Positions 42,096 to 51,839 of a DNA stretch of 64,000 nucleotides are shown one piece after another. The stretch is from Saprospiraceae bacterium (lineage in GTDB: Bacteria; Bacteroidota; Bacteroidia; Chitinophagales; Saprospiraceae), in assembly GCA_016714895.1 (NCBI GenBank), contig JADKBV010000004.1:124001-188000 (forward strand), in the 5' to 3' direction. A model generated the notes under the pieces. It was not told the DNA's origin, did no database searches, and worked only from the letters and a program-made list of their open reading frames with translations. The position numbers and the translations under genes are program-made. Position 1 is the stretch's first letter; each line of letters opens with the position of its first letter.

Positions 42096-43616
42096 TTAAT
42101 TGTTGGAAGCTGCATCCGCCAACATCTTTTCTCCTGCTTTGATTACTTCTTCTATGGTACCTTTCAGGTTGAATGCTGCTTCAGGATATCTATCCAACTC
42201 TCCGTCAATGATCATGTTAAATCCTTTGATGGTTTCTTCTATCGGAACCAAAACACCCGGAATACCGGTAAATTGCTCAGCTACGTGGAATGGTTGAGAC
42301 AAAAATCTCTGAACTTTTCTCGCTCTGAATACGACCAATTTGTCCTCTTCAGACAATTCTTCCATACCCAGGATGGCAATGATATCCTGCAATTCGTTGT
42401 ATCTCTGCAAAATCAGTTTTACTCTTTGTGCACATCCGTAATGTTCGTCACCTATAATCGCAGGGTTCAAAATTCTGGAAGTGGAATCCAAAGGGTCCAC
42501 AGCAGGATAAATACCCAGAGAAGCAATTTTTCTGCTCAATACTGTCGTAGCATCAAGGTGGGCAAATGTAGTCGCCGGAGCCGGGTCAGTCAAGTCATCC
42601 GCAGGTACATATACCGCCTGTACTGATGTAATGGATCCTCTTTTTGTAGATGTAATTCTTTCCTGCATCAAACCCATTTCGGTTGCAAGGGTAGGCTGAT
42701 ATCCTACCGCTGAAGGCATCCTTCCCAAAAGAGCTGATACCTCAGATCCTGCTTGAGTAAATCTGAATATATTATCGATAAAAAAGAGGATATCTTTTCC
42801 TCCGTTCGGATCAGAAAGATCTCCGTCTCTGTAATATTCCGCTAATGTCAATCCTGACAATGCCACCCTTGCTCTCGCTCCGGGAGGTTCATTCATCTGA
42901 CCGAATACAAATGTTGCTTTTGATTCTTTCAACATGGAAGCATCCACTTTGGATAAGTCCCATCCACCTTCTTCCATGGAGTGCATAAACTCAGGACCAT
43001 AGTTGATAATGCCGGATTCCAACATCTCTCTCAACAAGTCATTACCTTCACGGGTTCTTTCACCTACTCCGGCGAAAACCGAAATACCGTCATAACCTTT
43101 GGCAATATTGTTGATCAATTCCTGAATTAATACCGTTTTACCTACTCCGGCACCTCCGAACAAACCGATTTTTCCACCTTTTGAATATGGTTCAATCAAG
43201 TCGATTACTTTGATCCCGGTGTATAGTACTTCAGACTCAGTAGACAAATCCTCAAACCTCGGTGGTTTGTTATGGATAGAATACGAATTGGTTTTGTCCA
43301 ATGCCGGAAGACCATCAATAGGATCACCTACTACATTAAATACCCGACCTTTGATCTGATCACCTATCGGCATGGAAATTGGTTCACCCAAATCCACGAC
43401 ATCCATTCCTCTGGTCAGACCGTCGGTTGAATCCATAGATACCGCACGAACACTGTCTTCACCTAAATGCTGTTGAACCTCAAGAATGAGTTTGTCACCA
43501 TTTGCTTTTGTTACCGAAAGTGCGTAAAAAATTTCAGGAAGAGTTGATCCTGCAGCTGCAAAGCTCACGTCGACAACTGGTCCGATGATTTGTTTAATTT
43601 GCCCGATATTAGCCAT
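42096..43616 (-). CDS. atpD: ATP synthase F1 beta subunit
   Basis: This 506-residue catalytic subunit is read from ATG 43616 (MANIGQIKQIIGPVVDVSF). The open frame extends 35 codons further to 43721, but that stretch lies over the -7 element and does not resemble the family. Walker A is GGAGVGKTVL; FAGVGERTREGNDL, LFFIDNIFRFTQAGSEVSALLGRMPSAVGYQPTL and the C-terminal helical domain are canonical. In this phylum atpD-atpC commonly stand apart from the other F1Fo genes, as here. Confidence 0.97.
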   Translation of the reverse strand: MANIGQIKQIIGPVVDVSFAAAGSTLPEIFYALSVTKANGDKLILEVQQHLGEDSVRAVSMDSTDGLTRGMDVVDLGEPISMPIGDQIKGRVFNVVGDPIDGLPALDKTNSYSIHNKPPRFEDLSTESEVLYTGIKVIDLIEPYSKGGKIGLFGGAGVGKTVLIQELINNIAKGYDGISVFAGVGERTREGNDLLREMLESGIINYGPEFMHSMEEGGWDLSKVDASMLKESKATFVFGQMNEPPGARARVALSGLTLAEYYRDGDLSDPNGGKDILFFIDNIFRFTQAGSEVSALLGRMPSAVGYQPTLATEMGLMQERITSTKRGSITSVQAVYVPADDLTDPAPATTFAHLDATTVLSRKIASLGIYPAVDPLDSTSRILNPAIIGDEHYGCAQRVKLILQRYNELQDIIAILGMEELSEEDKLVVFRARKVQRFLSQPFHVAEQFTGIPGVLVPIEETIKGFNMIIDGELDRYPEAAFNLKGTIEEVIKAGEKMLADAASNN

Positions 43617-43665
43617 AAAACTGGTATTATTTTGGAAAAATGTTGGAATTTTCTGAAAAACGCCA

Positions 43666-43673
43666 CAAAGATA
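43666..43673 (-). promoter_or_regulatory. -7 element of atpDC
   Basis: TATCTTTG on the minus strand lies 49 bp before the atpD ATG at 43616, with TTTC (3 of 4) 18 bp upstream. The leader would be about 42 nt. Confidence 0.45.
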
Positions 43674-43881
43674 AGCCTTATTTGTTTCCCTGAAAGTTTT
43701 TGACTGATTTTTATACGTCAAAATGTTGATTTTTCAGGATTTTTTTTGAAAAACAAACAAAACAATCGTATTGTGAGACCATATTTTATTTTAATCCAAT
43801 AAAAATATTTGATTTAAAATAAAATTTATATCCTATATTGATGTAGTATGCCATATTATATTTGGCCTCTTTTCTAAAATC

Positions 43882-44403
43882 TTATTTCTTTTTCATTCGG
43901 GTTTTGGTTCTTTTTACAATCCCATCCTGTTTTATAATGACGTATCGCAAAGTAATAGCCGAAGAAGCCGATATGATACCTTTGTCATTTACTCCCGCCA
44001 GTTTTAAAGCCGGAAGGTAGTCAAATGCCACATTCAGTCTGCCGACTGTAAAATCCATTCCTAAAGGAAAAGCAATGCCAAAAGCATTTGATTTTTGATT
44101 CTGGTTATCAATGAAGTTTGATTTGATAAACGTATTGTAATAAGCGCCAATACCGGCAAATACATTCAACCTTTTGGATATCAGGGGAAAATGTTGTTTT
44201 ACCGCCAAAGTTGTCACATTCTGACCAGTAAATAGTCCTGTCTGATGGTATAAATCGATGGTTGTTTTTTTAACAATTCTCTGAGACAAACTCAGGGATA
44301 TGTCATTACCTATCCGCAGACCCGCAGCCGTTTTGTAACTTTGTGCCTGACTACTGCTAAAACCAAAAACGAAAATGATAAAAATGACAATTAAATTCTT
44401 CAT
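43882..44403 (-). CDS. Small outer-membrane barrel-like protein
   Basis: This 173-residue protein has a signal peptide (MKNLIVIFIIFVFGFSSSQAQ) followed by barrel-like strands (GLRIGNDISLSLSQRIVKKTTIDLYHQTG, RLNVFAGIGAYYNTFI, AFGIAFPLGMDFTVGRLNVAFDYLPAL). It ends with a basic tail (RTKTRMKKK), unusual for a barrel's last strand. Function is unknown. It is convergent with nothing; the next gene on the left, atpD, reads the same way. Confidence 0.75.
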   Translation of the reverse strand: MKNLIVIFIIFVFGFSSSQAQSYKTAAGLRIGNDISLSLSQRIVKKTTIDLYHQTGLFTGQNVTTLAVKQHFPLISKRLNVFAGIGAYYNTFIKSNFIDNQNQKSNAFGIAFPLGMDFTVGRLNVAFDYLPALKLAGVNDKGIISASSAITLRYVIIKQDGIVKRTKTRMKKK

Positions 44404-44631
44404 GTTCCTTTTTACGAAAAAATATGTTCAGTTAAAAGGACGAAAAATAAAACAAAAAAGTACTTTTCACGCAAAATAATTTTACTTATTTTCAAAAACT
44501 ATTGATTAAGACCGGCTTTCCTTAAAAAATTACCTGATGTATTTTTTTTGTCAGGTACAACACATAATCCATTATTTTAAAGGTTGATATTCCGAATTTT
44601 AGTATCATTGCCAGATCAAATAATTATACGA

Positions 44632-47025
44632 ATGAATAAATATCTTTTCATTACACTCTTAATGTGTTTGTTTTTTGGTTTACCCAATACATTTGCACAA
44701 GAAACTGAAAAATATGCCAAAGTAAAAATAAACCTTACAAACAAAAATATTCGCGAACTTTCAAATCTTGGTATAGAAACTGATCATGGAATCATAGTCC
44801 CGTATCGTTATATAATCAATGATTATTCGATGTCGGAAATTAATTTGATAAAAAACGCCGGTTTTGAAATTGACATTCTGATTGAGGATGTCATTACGTA
44901 TTATAAAAACCCAAACAGACCTTCTGCATTATCTGAAACAGCTTCAAAAAATAATTTTTGCGAACCTCCGTCAACAAAATCATTTTCATTTAACGAACCA
45001 AAAAACTACAAAGCCGGCACTATGGGGGGTTACCATAAATACCAGGAGATGAAAGACATTCTTGATGAAATGAGAGCAAAATTTCCCGATCTTATATCGA
45101 CAGATTATTCTATTGACTCCATTCCGACCCATAAAGGCAATTACCTCTTTTATGTTCGGGTTTCCAACGAACCTTATTTGTATAATACCAATAAACCACA
45201 GATCCTTTATACAGCGTTACACCATGCCAGAGAGCCAAACAGCCTTTCTCAAATGTTGTATTACATGTGGTTTTTACTTGAAAATTATGGCACTGATCCT
45301 ATGGTTACCAAATTATTGAATGAAACACAAATGGTATTTGTTCCTTGTATCAATCCTGACGGTTATATGCTGAATGAAACACAAAACCCTTCAGGAGGAG
45401 GCATGTGGAGAAAAAATGTCTGGAAAAACAATCAGGGAACCCTTATGGGTGTAGACCTCAACCGCAATTACGAATATTCCTGGGGATATGATGATTCGGG
45501 TTCTTCTTCAGCAGAGAATTCACAGGTATTCAGAGGTCCGTCTGCTTTTTCAGAACCGGAAACAAGAGCTGTCAAAGCTTTATGTGAAACTTTTGATTTT
45601 GTAGTAGCACTCAATTATCACAGTTTCGGAAACATCATGATTCATCCTTGGGGTTATAATAATACCCTGAGTCAGGAAGACAATATCTTTAAAAATTTCG
45701 GGAAATCCATGACCCGGTATAACAACTTTTCGTTGGGTACCGTAGCTCAGACACTAGGATATTTTGCAAATGGAAACAGTGATGACTGGATGTATGGAGA
45801 AGCTGTAACAAAAAATCCTGTTTATGCCTACACACCTGAAGTAGGCTATAGTTTTTGGCCTTCTCCCGACGATATTGTTGTCATCAATCGTTCATCCTTA
45901 TGGACCAATCTGAATGCCGCCTTGGTAACCGGAAATTTTTATACTGCAGATATTATAAATTCTTCTAAATACGTTTTAGGTACCAAATCATATATCGATG
46001 TAAAAATTACAAAATCAGGTCTAAAAAACGGTAGTTCTAAGGTCACATTACATACCGACACAGATGGAGTAATTGTAAAAACCCCTGCAGAAACCGTCAA
46101 TCTGGCTATTAATGAAGAAAAGTTATTACAATTTGAATTTGAAGTGGATATTTCAAAAAATTATCCTGAAGGAATACGTTTTAATTTGATAATTGACCAG
46201 GACGGATATCAGGATACGACAACATTCAGGCGAACATGGGTAAAGGGAACACAAATTCAATATTATTATGACCGGATAGATAATGATGAAAATTGGATTC
46301 GTTCAGGATTTGACCTGAATACAAACCATTATAATTCAGCACCTTCCTGTTTTAAAGAATCCGCTGATTTTTCGACGCCGTTAAATTATGAGTCCTTTGT
46401 ACAGATTAAAAAACCGTTTGACCTGAGTGATACAAAGTTGGCCCTATTGCGTTTTTTTACAAGATGGGATATAGAAAAACAATTTGATTATGCCGTAGTG
46501 GAAGTTTCAGAAGATAGTATCAATTTTTCACCTTTGTGCGGACTGTACACAAAACCGGGATCAGATAATCAATTGAAAGATGAACCGGTTTATGATGGGA
46601 CCCAAACTGAATGGATACGTGAAGAAATGGACTTATCATCTTATATCGGACAGAAAAAGATATGGATTCGTTTCAGAATGTTTTCTGACGCATTCGTTTC
46701 CGGAGAAGGTTTTTGGGTGGATGATATTGAAATCATCAAAATAACAGAAACAGTAAAAACTCAGGAGACACAAAACTTCAGTGCTGAACTTTTTCCAACT
46801 GTAAGTGACGGATCAGGCCCTCTGACCATCAAAGGAAAAACCGATTATCAAAACATTTCCTGCCAATTCATAAATGTTTATGGGGAAGTTGTAATGGACA
46901 TACAAACCCGGGATCATATCATTGATATTCAAAAATACAATTTGCCTTCAGGGTTGTATTATTATGTCTTGCGGAATCCGGAAAATGGAACCATGACATC
47001 AGGTAAAACTGTTATCATGAGATAA
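44632..47025 (+). CDS. M14 zinc carboxypeptidase-like protein with T9SS type A tail
   Basis: The ATG at 44632 (MNKYLFITLLMCLFFGL..FAQ) gives 797 residues with a normal signal peptide; the frame also opens at a TTG 48 bp earlier. The M14 catalytic domain (about 120-430) has zinc ligands in ALHHAREP (HxxE) and the later His of VVALNYHSFGN. It also has NPDGY, GVDLNRNYEYSWG (Arg/Asn substrate site) and the catalytic Glu in YAYTPEVGY. A beta-sandwich region and a MAM or immune-inhibitor-A-like domain follow (about 540-710, YDRIDNDENWIRSGFDL..VDDIEIIKI). The type A sorting domain ends the protein. It should be a secreted peptidase acting on proteins outside the cell. Confidence 0.92.
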   Translation: MNKYLFITLLMCLFFGLPNTFAQETEKYAKVKINLTNKNIRELSNLGIETDHGIIVPYRYIINDYSMSEINLIKNAGFEIDILIEDVITYYKNPNRPSALSETASKNNFCEPPSTKSFSFNEPKNYKAGTMGGYHKYQEMKDILDEMRAKFPDLISTDYSIDSIPTHKGNYLFYVRVSNEPYLYNTNKPQILYTALHHAREPNSLSQMLYYMWFLLENYGTDPMVTKLLNETQMVFVPCINPDGYMLNETQNPSGGGMWRKNVWKNNQGTLMGVDLNRNYEYSWGYDDSGSSSAENSQVFRGPSAFSEPETRAVKALCETFDFVVALNYHSFGNIMIHPWGYNNTLSQEDNIFKNFGKSMTRYNNFSLGTVAQTLGYFANGNSDDWMYGEAVTKNPVYAYTPEVGYSFWPSPDDIVVINRSSLWTNLNAALVTGNFYTADIINSSKYVLGTKSYIDVKITKSGLKNGSSKVTLHTDTDGVIVKTPAETVNLAINEEKLLQFEFEVDISKNYPEGIRFNLIIDQDGYQDTTTFRRTWVKGTQIQYYYDRIDNDENWIRSGFDLNTNHYNSAPSCFKESADFSTPLNYESFVQIKKPFDLSDTKLALLRFFTRWDIEKQFDYAVVEVSEDSINFSPLCGLYTKPGSDNQLKDEPVYDGTQTEWIREEMDLSSYIGQKKIWIRFRMFSDAFVSGEGFWVDDIEIIKITETVKTQETQNFSAELFPTVSDGSGPLTIKGKTDYQNISCQFINVYGEVVMDIQTRDHIIDIQKYNLPSGLYYYVLRNPENGTMTSGKTVIMR

Positions 47026-47092
47026 AAAAACCGAAAATTTTTTATCATTCAGAAGATTCATTTCCGGTCACATAACCAAATGTCCTCCGGGC

Positions 47093-47965
47093 TTATTTTT
47101 TTAACTTTTTTATGATCGTTTGTACCAGTGTAATCAATATCAATGCAACAATCCCTCCGAGAATTCCTGTTAAAAATTCAAACACCATGGCCGGCATAAA
47201 ATGAGGCATCCAATGATGTATAACTTCGATATTGTGAACAAAAATCCCACCCGCTACCAAAACTAAAGCAATCGTTCCCACAACGCCTAATAATCTGATA
47301 ATCAAAGGCAGAAGTTTAATAAAGCCATTACCTAAGGAAATCATAAGGGCATTTCCTTTTGATTTACCTATCAACATCAGACCAAAATCATCCATTCTGA
47401 CGATCAGCGCTACCAAACCATAAACACCAATAGTGGCAATGAAAGCAACAACACTTACCGTCAATATCTGAATTTGTAATGACTTGTCCATAACGGTTCC
47501 CATGGCAATAATAACGATTTCCAGAGATAAAATAAAATCGGTAGTGACGGCTGACTTAATTTTCTCTTTTTCGCTTTCTGTTATTTCCACTTTATAATCC
47601 GGCCCTTCATGTTTTTCTTTTTTGCCTGTTTTACTAACCAGATATTCAAAAATTTTATGAACACCTTCATAAGCCAGATATAAACCACCAAGTATCAGAA
47701 TTACTTTGATCAAGGCCGGCAGAAAATAACTCAACAGAAAAACAACCGGTAAAATAATGAGTTTATTGACAAAAGATCCTTTTGTGATAGCCCATAAAAC
47801 AGGCAATTCTCTCGAGGAAACAAAACCTGTAGCTTTTTCCGCATTTACCGCCAAATCATCACCCAGGATACCCGCCGTTTTTTTAGTAGCCAATTTACTC
47901 ATCATGACCACATCATCCATCAGGATAGCGATATCGTCCAAAACTGCAAAAATTCCCGAAGCCAT
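47093..47965 (-). CDS. DUF808-family membrane protein (YedI-like)
   Basis: This 290-residue inner-membrane protein begins MASGIFAVLDDIAILMDDVVMMSKLATKKTAGILGDDLAVNA, the signature of DUF808 (YedI). Several helices follow (LIILPVVFLLSYFLPALIKVILILGGLYLAYEG, FILSLEIVIIAMGTVM, AFIATIGVYGLVALIV and others). The function is unknown. It lies 81 bp downstream of the PUL's last gene in the same direction but is probably an independent gene. Confidence 0.92.
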   Translation of the reverse strand: MASGIFAVLDDIAILMDDVVMMSKLATKKTAGILGDDLAVNAEKATGFVSSRELPVLWAITKGSFVNKLIILPVVFLLSYFLPALIKVILILGGLYLAYEGVHKIFEYLVSKTGKKEKHEGPDYKVEITESEKEKIKSAVTTDFILSLEIVIIAMGTVMDKSLQIQILTVSVVAFIATIGVYGLVALIVRMDDFGLMLIGKSKGNALMISLGNGFIKLLPLIIRLLGVVGTIALVLVAGGIFVHNIEVIHHWMPHFMPAMVFEFLTGILGGIVALILITLVQTIIKKLKK

Positions 47966-48046
47966 ATTATAATGTATATTAGGGCAAAATTACTTGGTTA
48001 CATAATATAATCATGTATAATAACCAATTTTTTATGAATAACCTGG

Positions 48047-51028
48047 TTATTTCAATTCAAATGAGACACTTTTTGTTTGTGAAGAGTCCGGGCCGGTCAT
48101 CACTTCAAATAAACCATCTTCAGCAACATGTTTTATTTTTGTATTGTAAAACTTAAGCAGTTCAACATGAATCGGGAAAATGACTTTTTTACTTTGTCCC
48201 GGCTCAAGATATATTTTTTGGAATCCTTTTAATTCTTTCAAGGGACGACTGATTGATCCGACGACATCGCGGATATACAATTGGACAATTTCATGTCCTG
48301 CCCTGTTTCCGATATTTTTCACATCTACACTTACAAACAAAGTATCATTACGGTACATTGTCTCTTTATTCAAAACCGGATCACTGTATAAAAACGTGGT
48401 ATAACTCAATCCGTAACCAAATGGAAACAGGGGCTGATTCGGAATATCTAGATAGTTGGTTCTGAACTTGGTTTGTCCTCCGTTATCCGGTCTTCCTGTA
48501 TTCAGCATACTGTGATAAACCGGTATCTGTCCTACATGAACCGGAAATGACGTGGTTAGTTTTCCTGAAGGTGTTGCATCGCCGAATAATACATCAGCAA
48601 CAGCGTTTCCACCTTCTGTTCCGCCAAACCAAACGTCGAGGATAGCGTCCATATTTTCATTTTCCCACACCAAGGTCATAGGTCTTCCGTTGTACAATAC
48701 CAAAATAATAGGTTTACCCACTTTTTTCAAAGCTTCCAGTAATTTTACCTGACCCGGTTGCAGACCAATATGGGCAAGACTTGAAGATTCTCCTGACATA
48801 TCTGCTGCTTCACCCATTACTGCAACTATTACATCTGATTTTTGAGCTGCCTTCACAGCTTCTTCGATCATGGATGCTGTAGTCCTTTTATCAATAACGA
48901 TTTCTTCACCAAAAGCATTAACTCTTCTGGCAAAAGCCGGGTCATCACTGATATTTGCTCCTTTTGCATAGATGATTTCTGCTTTATTTCCGACTACATT
49001 TTTTATTCCTTCCAATACGGTCACTGCCATGTTGTGATCCCCACTTACGCTCCATGTTCCCAGCATGTTCCTTCGGCTATCTGCCAAAGGACCTATCACT
49101 GCTATTTTACCTGACTTTTTTAATGGCAGGACATTATTTTTATTTTTTAATAATACAAAAGTTTCAGGTGCCACCTTTCTCGCAAATTCTCTGTGTTCTT
49201 TTGTAAAAATATCTTCCTTGGCTCTTTTTTCATCAAAATATCTGAATGGGTCGTCAAAAAGCCCCAATTTTTGTTTTGCCTCAAGAATTCTCCTGCAGGC
49301 AGCATCTATCTGGTGCTGAGATATACGGCCTTCATCAAAGGATGATTTGAGTGTCATCAAAAATCCTTCACCAACCATATCCATGTCGACATTAGCTTCC
49401 AATGCCAAAGCAGAAACTTCTTTCTGATCACCCAGACCGTGTTCTGTCATCTCATTGATGGCTGTGTAATCTGTCACTACTATTCCTTCAAAAGACCACT
49501 TATCTCTCAAAATTTCATTAAACAATTGTTTATTTGCAGATACCGGTACATAGTCCAATACATTAAAAGAAGTCATTACAGAACCTACGCCTGCGTCTAC
49601 AGCTGCTTTATAAGGCGGAAGATATTCATTTAAAGATTTTAACCTTGACATATCTACGGTTCCATAATCTCTTCCACCCTCAGCTGCTCCATAATTGGCA
49701 AAATGTTTTACGCATGCCAGCATGGTTTTTGGATCTTTCAAATCATCACCCTGATATCCTTTTACCATTGCTTTCGCTATCGCAGAACCTAAAAAAGGGT
49801 CTTCACCTGCACCTTCTGCGATCCGGCCCCACCTCGGATCTCTGGCTATATCCACCATGGGCGAAAAAGTCCACATAATGCCGTCAGCGGTTGCTTCTTT
49901 TGCCGCAATTTTAGCTGTTTTTTCTATTAATTCCATATTCCAGGAGCATGACAACCCCAAGGGAATAGGAAAGACCGTCTGATGACCATGGATTACGTCC
50001 ATCCCGACTATCAACGGAATGCCTAACCGGCTGTTTTTTACGGCAATCTCCTGAGCCAAACGAACTTTTTCGGCACCCCGGATTCCAAAAATACCACCAA
50101 CTTTCCCTTGTTGAATCTTAGAATTGACATCCTTGCTGACAACTTCACCTGTGACTGTTCCTCCCGGAGTTAATAAGTTTAATTGACCAATTTTTTCTTC
50201 GAGGGTCATTTGTGACATCAATTGATCTATAAAATCTTTTTCCTCCTTTGTCCCTCTCTTTTTGCTGAATAACCACGATAAAAATTCCGGTTCCTCAAAA
50301 GCAGGTTCCCACGAATTATGGTTTGCTTCAGGGAATAAAGTCACTTTTGCTTTACCGCCCGCCTTTTGAACTGCCTCTACCATCTGAGTGGTATGCCATG
50401 CCGGAACGACATCATCTTTTACGCCATGAAAAGCCCATATTGGAACAGAAATCATCTTTTTAGCGTTGCTTATGTGACTTCCTCCGCAGATGGGTGCAGC
50501 TGCGGCTATTTTTTCAGGCATTCTGGCACACAATTCCCACGTTCCCATTCCTCCGGCTGAAAGACCGGAAATATATATTCTTTCAGGATCTACAAAAGAT
50601 TTATTTTCAAAATCACGAATAAGATTCATGACTGCCGCCAACGCCTTTGTAGGAGCAACATTTTCTTTGTATTCAAAACGAAGGCCGTTCTGATTTTCAA
50701 TTCTTTCAATATTCGCCCAAAAATCATTTTCAGGACATTGTGGAAATATCACTACAGCAGGATACTTTTCCAATTGATTCATAAAAAACCTTGCTCCATG
50801 AATCAATTGTTTTTCATTGTCATTTCCTCTTTCACCACTTCCGTGCAAAAACAAAACCAATGGATATTTTGCATTTGTATCAAAATTTTTCGGGTATAAA
50901 ATTCGGTAAGGAAGGTTAACTTCACCATAAGAAAAGGATTTCGCTTCAAAAACATCCTTAGGCTCCTGCCCTATCAACAAACAAACAGAAAAAAAGAAAC
51001 ATAACAAGGTAGAAAAAAAATTATTCAT
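48047..51028 (-). CDS. Esterase-GH3 beta-glucosidase fusion
   Basis: This 993-residue exported enzyme has a signal peptide ending LLIGQ (about 20) and two catalytic modules. Residues about 30-250 are an alpha/beta-hydrolase of the prolyl-oligopeptidase/esterase type: LFLHGSGERG oxyanion loop, nucleophile S157 in GLSAGG, Asp near 205, H237 in ANHNSW. Residues about 262-990 are a full glycoside hydrolase family 3 enzyme: KHF at 441-443, nucleophile D520 in GIVVTDYTA, the second alpha/beta domain with GEAADMSGESSSL, and a C-terminal FnIII-like domain. In a beta-1,2-glucan PUL it would cut oligosaccharides to glucose, with the esterase removing acyl groups first (inference). Its start overlaps the preceding gene by 8 bp. 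Confidence 0.92.
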   Translation of the reverse strand: MNNFFSTLLCFFFSVCLLIGQEPKDVFEAKSFSYGEVNLPYRILYPKNFDTNAKYPLVLFLHGSGERGNDNEKQLIHGARFFMNQLEKYPAVVIFPQCPENDFWANIERIENQNGLRFEYKENVAPTKALAAVMNLIRDFENKSFVDPERIYISGLSAGGMGTWELCARMPEKIAAAAPICGGSHISNAKKMISVPIWAFHGVKDDVVPAWHTTQMVEAVQKAGGKAKVTLFPEANHNSWEPAFEEPEFLSWLFSKKRGTKEEKDFIDQLMSQMTLEEKIGQLNLLTPGGTVTGEVVSKDVNSKIQQGKVGGIFGIRGAEKVRLAQEIAVKNSRLGIPLIVGMDVIHGHQTVFPIPLGLSCSWNMELIEKTAKIAAKEATADGIMWTFSPMVDIARDPRWGRIAEGAGEDPFLGSAIAKAMVKGYQGDDLKDPKTMLACVKHFANYGAAEGGRDYGTVDMSRLKSLNEYLPPYKAAVDAGVGSVMTSFNVLDYVPVSANKQLFNEILRDKWSFEGIVVTDYTAINEMTEHGLGDQKEVSALALEANVDMDMVGEGFLMTLKSSFDEGRISQHQIDAACRRILEAKQKLGLFDDPFRYFDEKRAKEDIFTKEHREFARKVAPETFVLLKNKNNVLPLKKSGKIAVIGPLADSRRNMLGTWSVSGDHNMAVTVLEGIKNVVGNKAEIIYAKGANISDDPAFARRVNAFGEEIVIDKRTTASMIEEAVKAAQKSDVIVAVMGEAADMSGESSSLAHIGLQPGQVKLLEALKKVGKPIILVLYNGRPMTLVWENENMDAILDVWFGGTEGGNAVADVLFGDATPSGKLTTSFPVHVGQIPVYHSMLNTGRPDNGGQTKFRTNYLDIPNQPLFPFGYGLSYTTFLYSDPVLNKETMYRNDTLFVSVDVKNIGNRAGHEIVQLYIRDVVGSISRPLKELKGFQKIYLEPGQSKKVIFPIHVELLKFYNTKIKHVAEDGLFEVMTGPDSSQTKSVSFELK

Positions 51029-51839
51029 GTCGAAATTTTAATTTTGATATTACCGGAAAATGGTCAGACAATTGTCTTCCTTGTGAAGTAAAAGGATGTT
51101 CAATATCGCAAGACAAAGAAATCAATTGTTCATTAATAAAAATATAATCTATCCGATCGCGGAACACTTCACCTTTTTTAAATCCATTAAAAGTACCTTC
51201 TTCCACATGGTGATGAAATCGCCAAACATCCAATAAGTTTTGTGTCAAAATGCCATAAACGGGATTGTCAGGTGTTACATTAAAATCACCCGTTACAACC
51301 GCAGGAAATCCTGGCCAGAGTTTTTCCGCCAGAGTTTGTATAATGCCAGCACTCAATATTCTGGCTTTCTGTCCTATGTGATCAAAGTGAGTATTAAAAA
51401 CTTTGATGGTATCCCGGCCATTCGTAAATAGTCCGGCAGTACAGGTTCGAAAACATCCGGCATCCAGAGCTTTGGAAGGAATTCCGGGTGTATCTGAAAG
51501 CCAGATTGTGGTATCCTGAAGCAAAACCCATGTTTTGCGGTAAAATAACGCCATAAATTCTCCGGACAACAAACCATCATCTCTCCCCACACCTATATAA
51601 TCATAGTCATTCAATAAAGTGTCCAAAAAGAGGGTCTGATGCAGTAAGGCTTCCTGGACACCTAAAAAATCAGGATTTTTTTCCAAAATATAAGCGGCAA
51701 ATTCTGCTTTTCGATGATGCCAATTATCTGCACCGTCAGAAGCAGCATCCAAACGGACATTATAGGTAATAACATCTATTTCCTGAGCTTTTGTTAATAT
51801 AACAACTGCCATCGCTAATATGGTCAGCAAAATTTTCAA
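51021..51839 (-). CDS. Endonuclease/exonuclease/phosphatase-fold secreted protein
   Basis: This 272-residue protein has a signal peptide (KILLTILAMAVVILTKAQ) and the EEP fold motifs in order: TYNVRLD, GVQEALL, NTHFDHIG, VTGDFNVTP, RIDYIF and SDHFPVISKL. These residues form the metal-dependent phosphodiesterase site. It starts with TTG in a TTGA overlap with the stop of the preceding glucanase gene, implying coupled translation; the only later ATG would remove the signal peptide. Members of this family in PULs act on phosphorylated or nucleic-acid-like substrates, or their role is unknown; here removal of a phospho-substituent from the glycan is conceivable. Confidence 0.9.
   Translation of the reverse strand: MKILLTILAMAVVILTKAQEIDVITYNVRLDAASDGADNWHHRKAEFAAYILEKNPDFLGVQEALLHQTLFLDTLLNDYDYIGVGRDDGLLSGEFMALFYRKTWVLLQDTTIWLSDTPGIPSKALDAGCFRTCTAGLFTNGRDTIKVFNTHFDHIGQKARILSAGIIQTLAEKLWPGFPAVVTGDFNVTPDNPVYGILTQNLLDVWRFHHHVEEGTFNGFKKGEVFRDRIDYIFINEQLISLSCDIEHPFTSQGRQLSDHFPVISKLKFRHE

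Noticed and set aside
43617..43721. 35-codon N-terminal extension of AtpD
   Set aside because: It lies over the likely -7 element and does not match the beta-subunit family, which starts at MANIGQIKQIIG.
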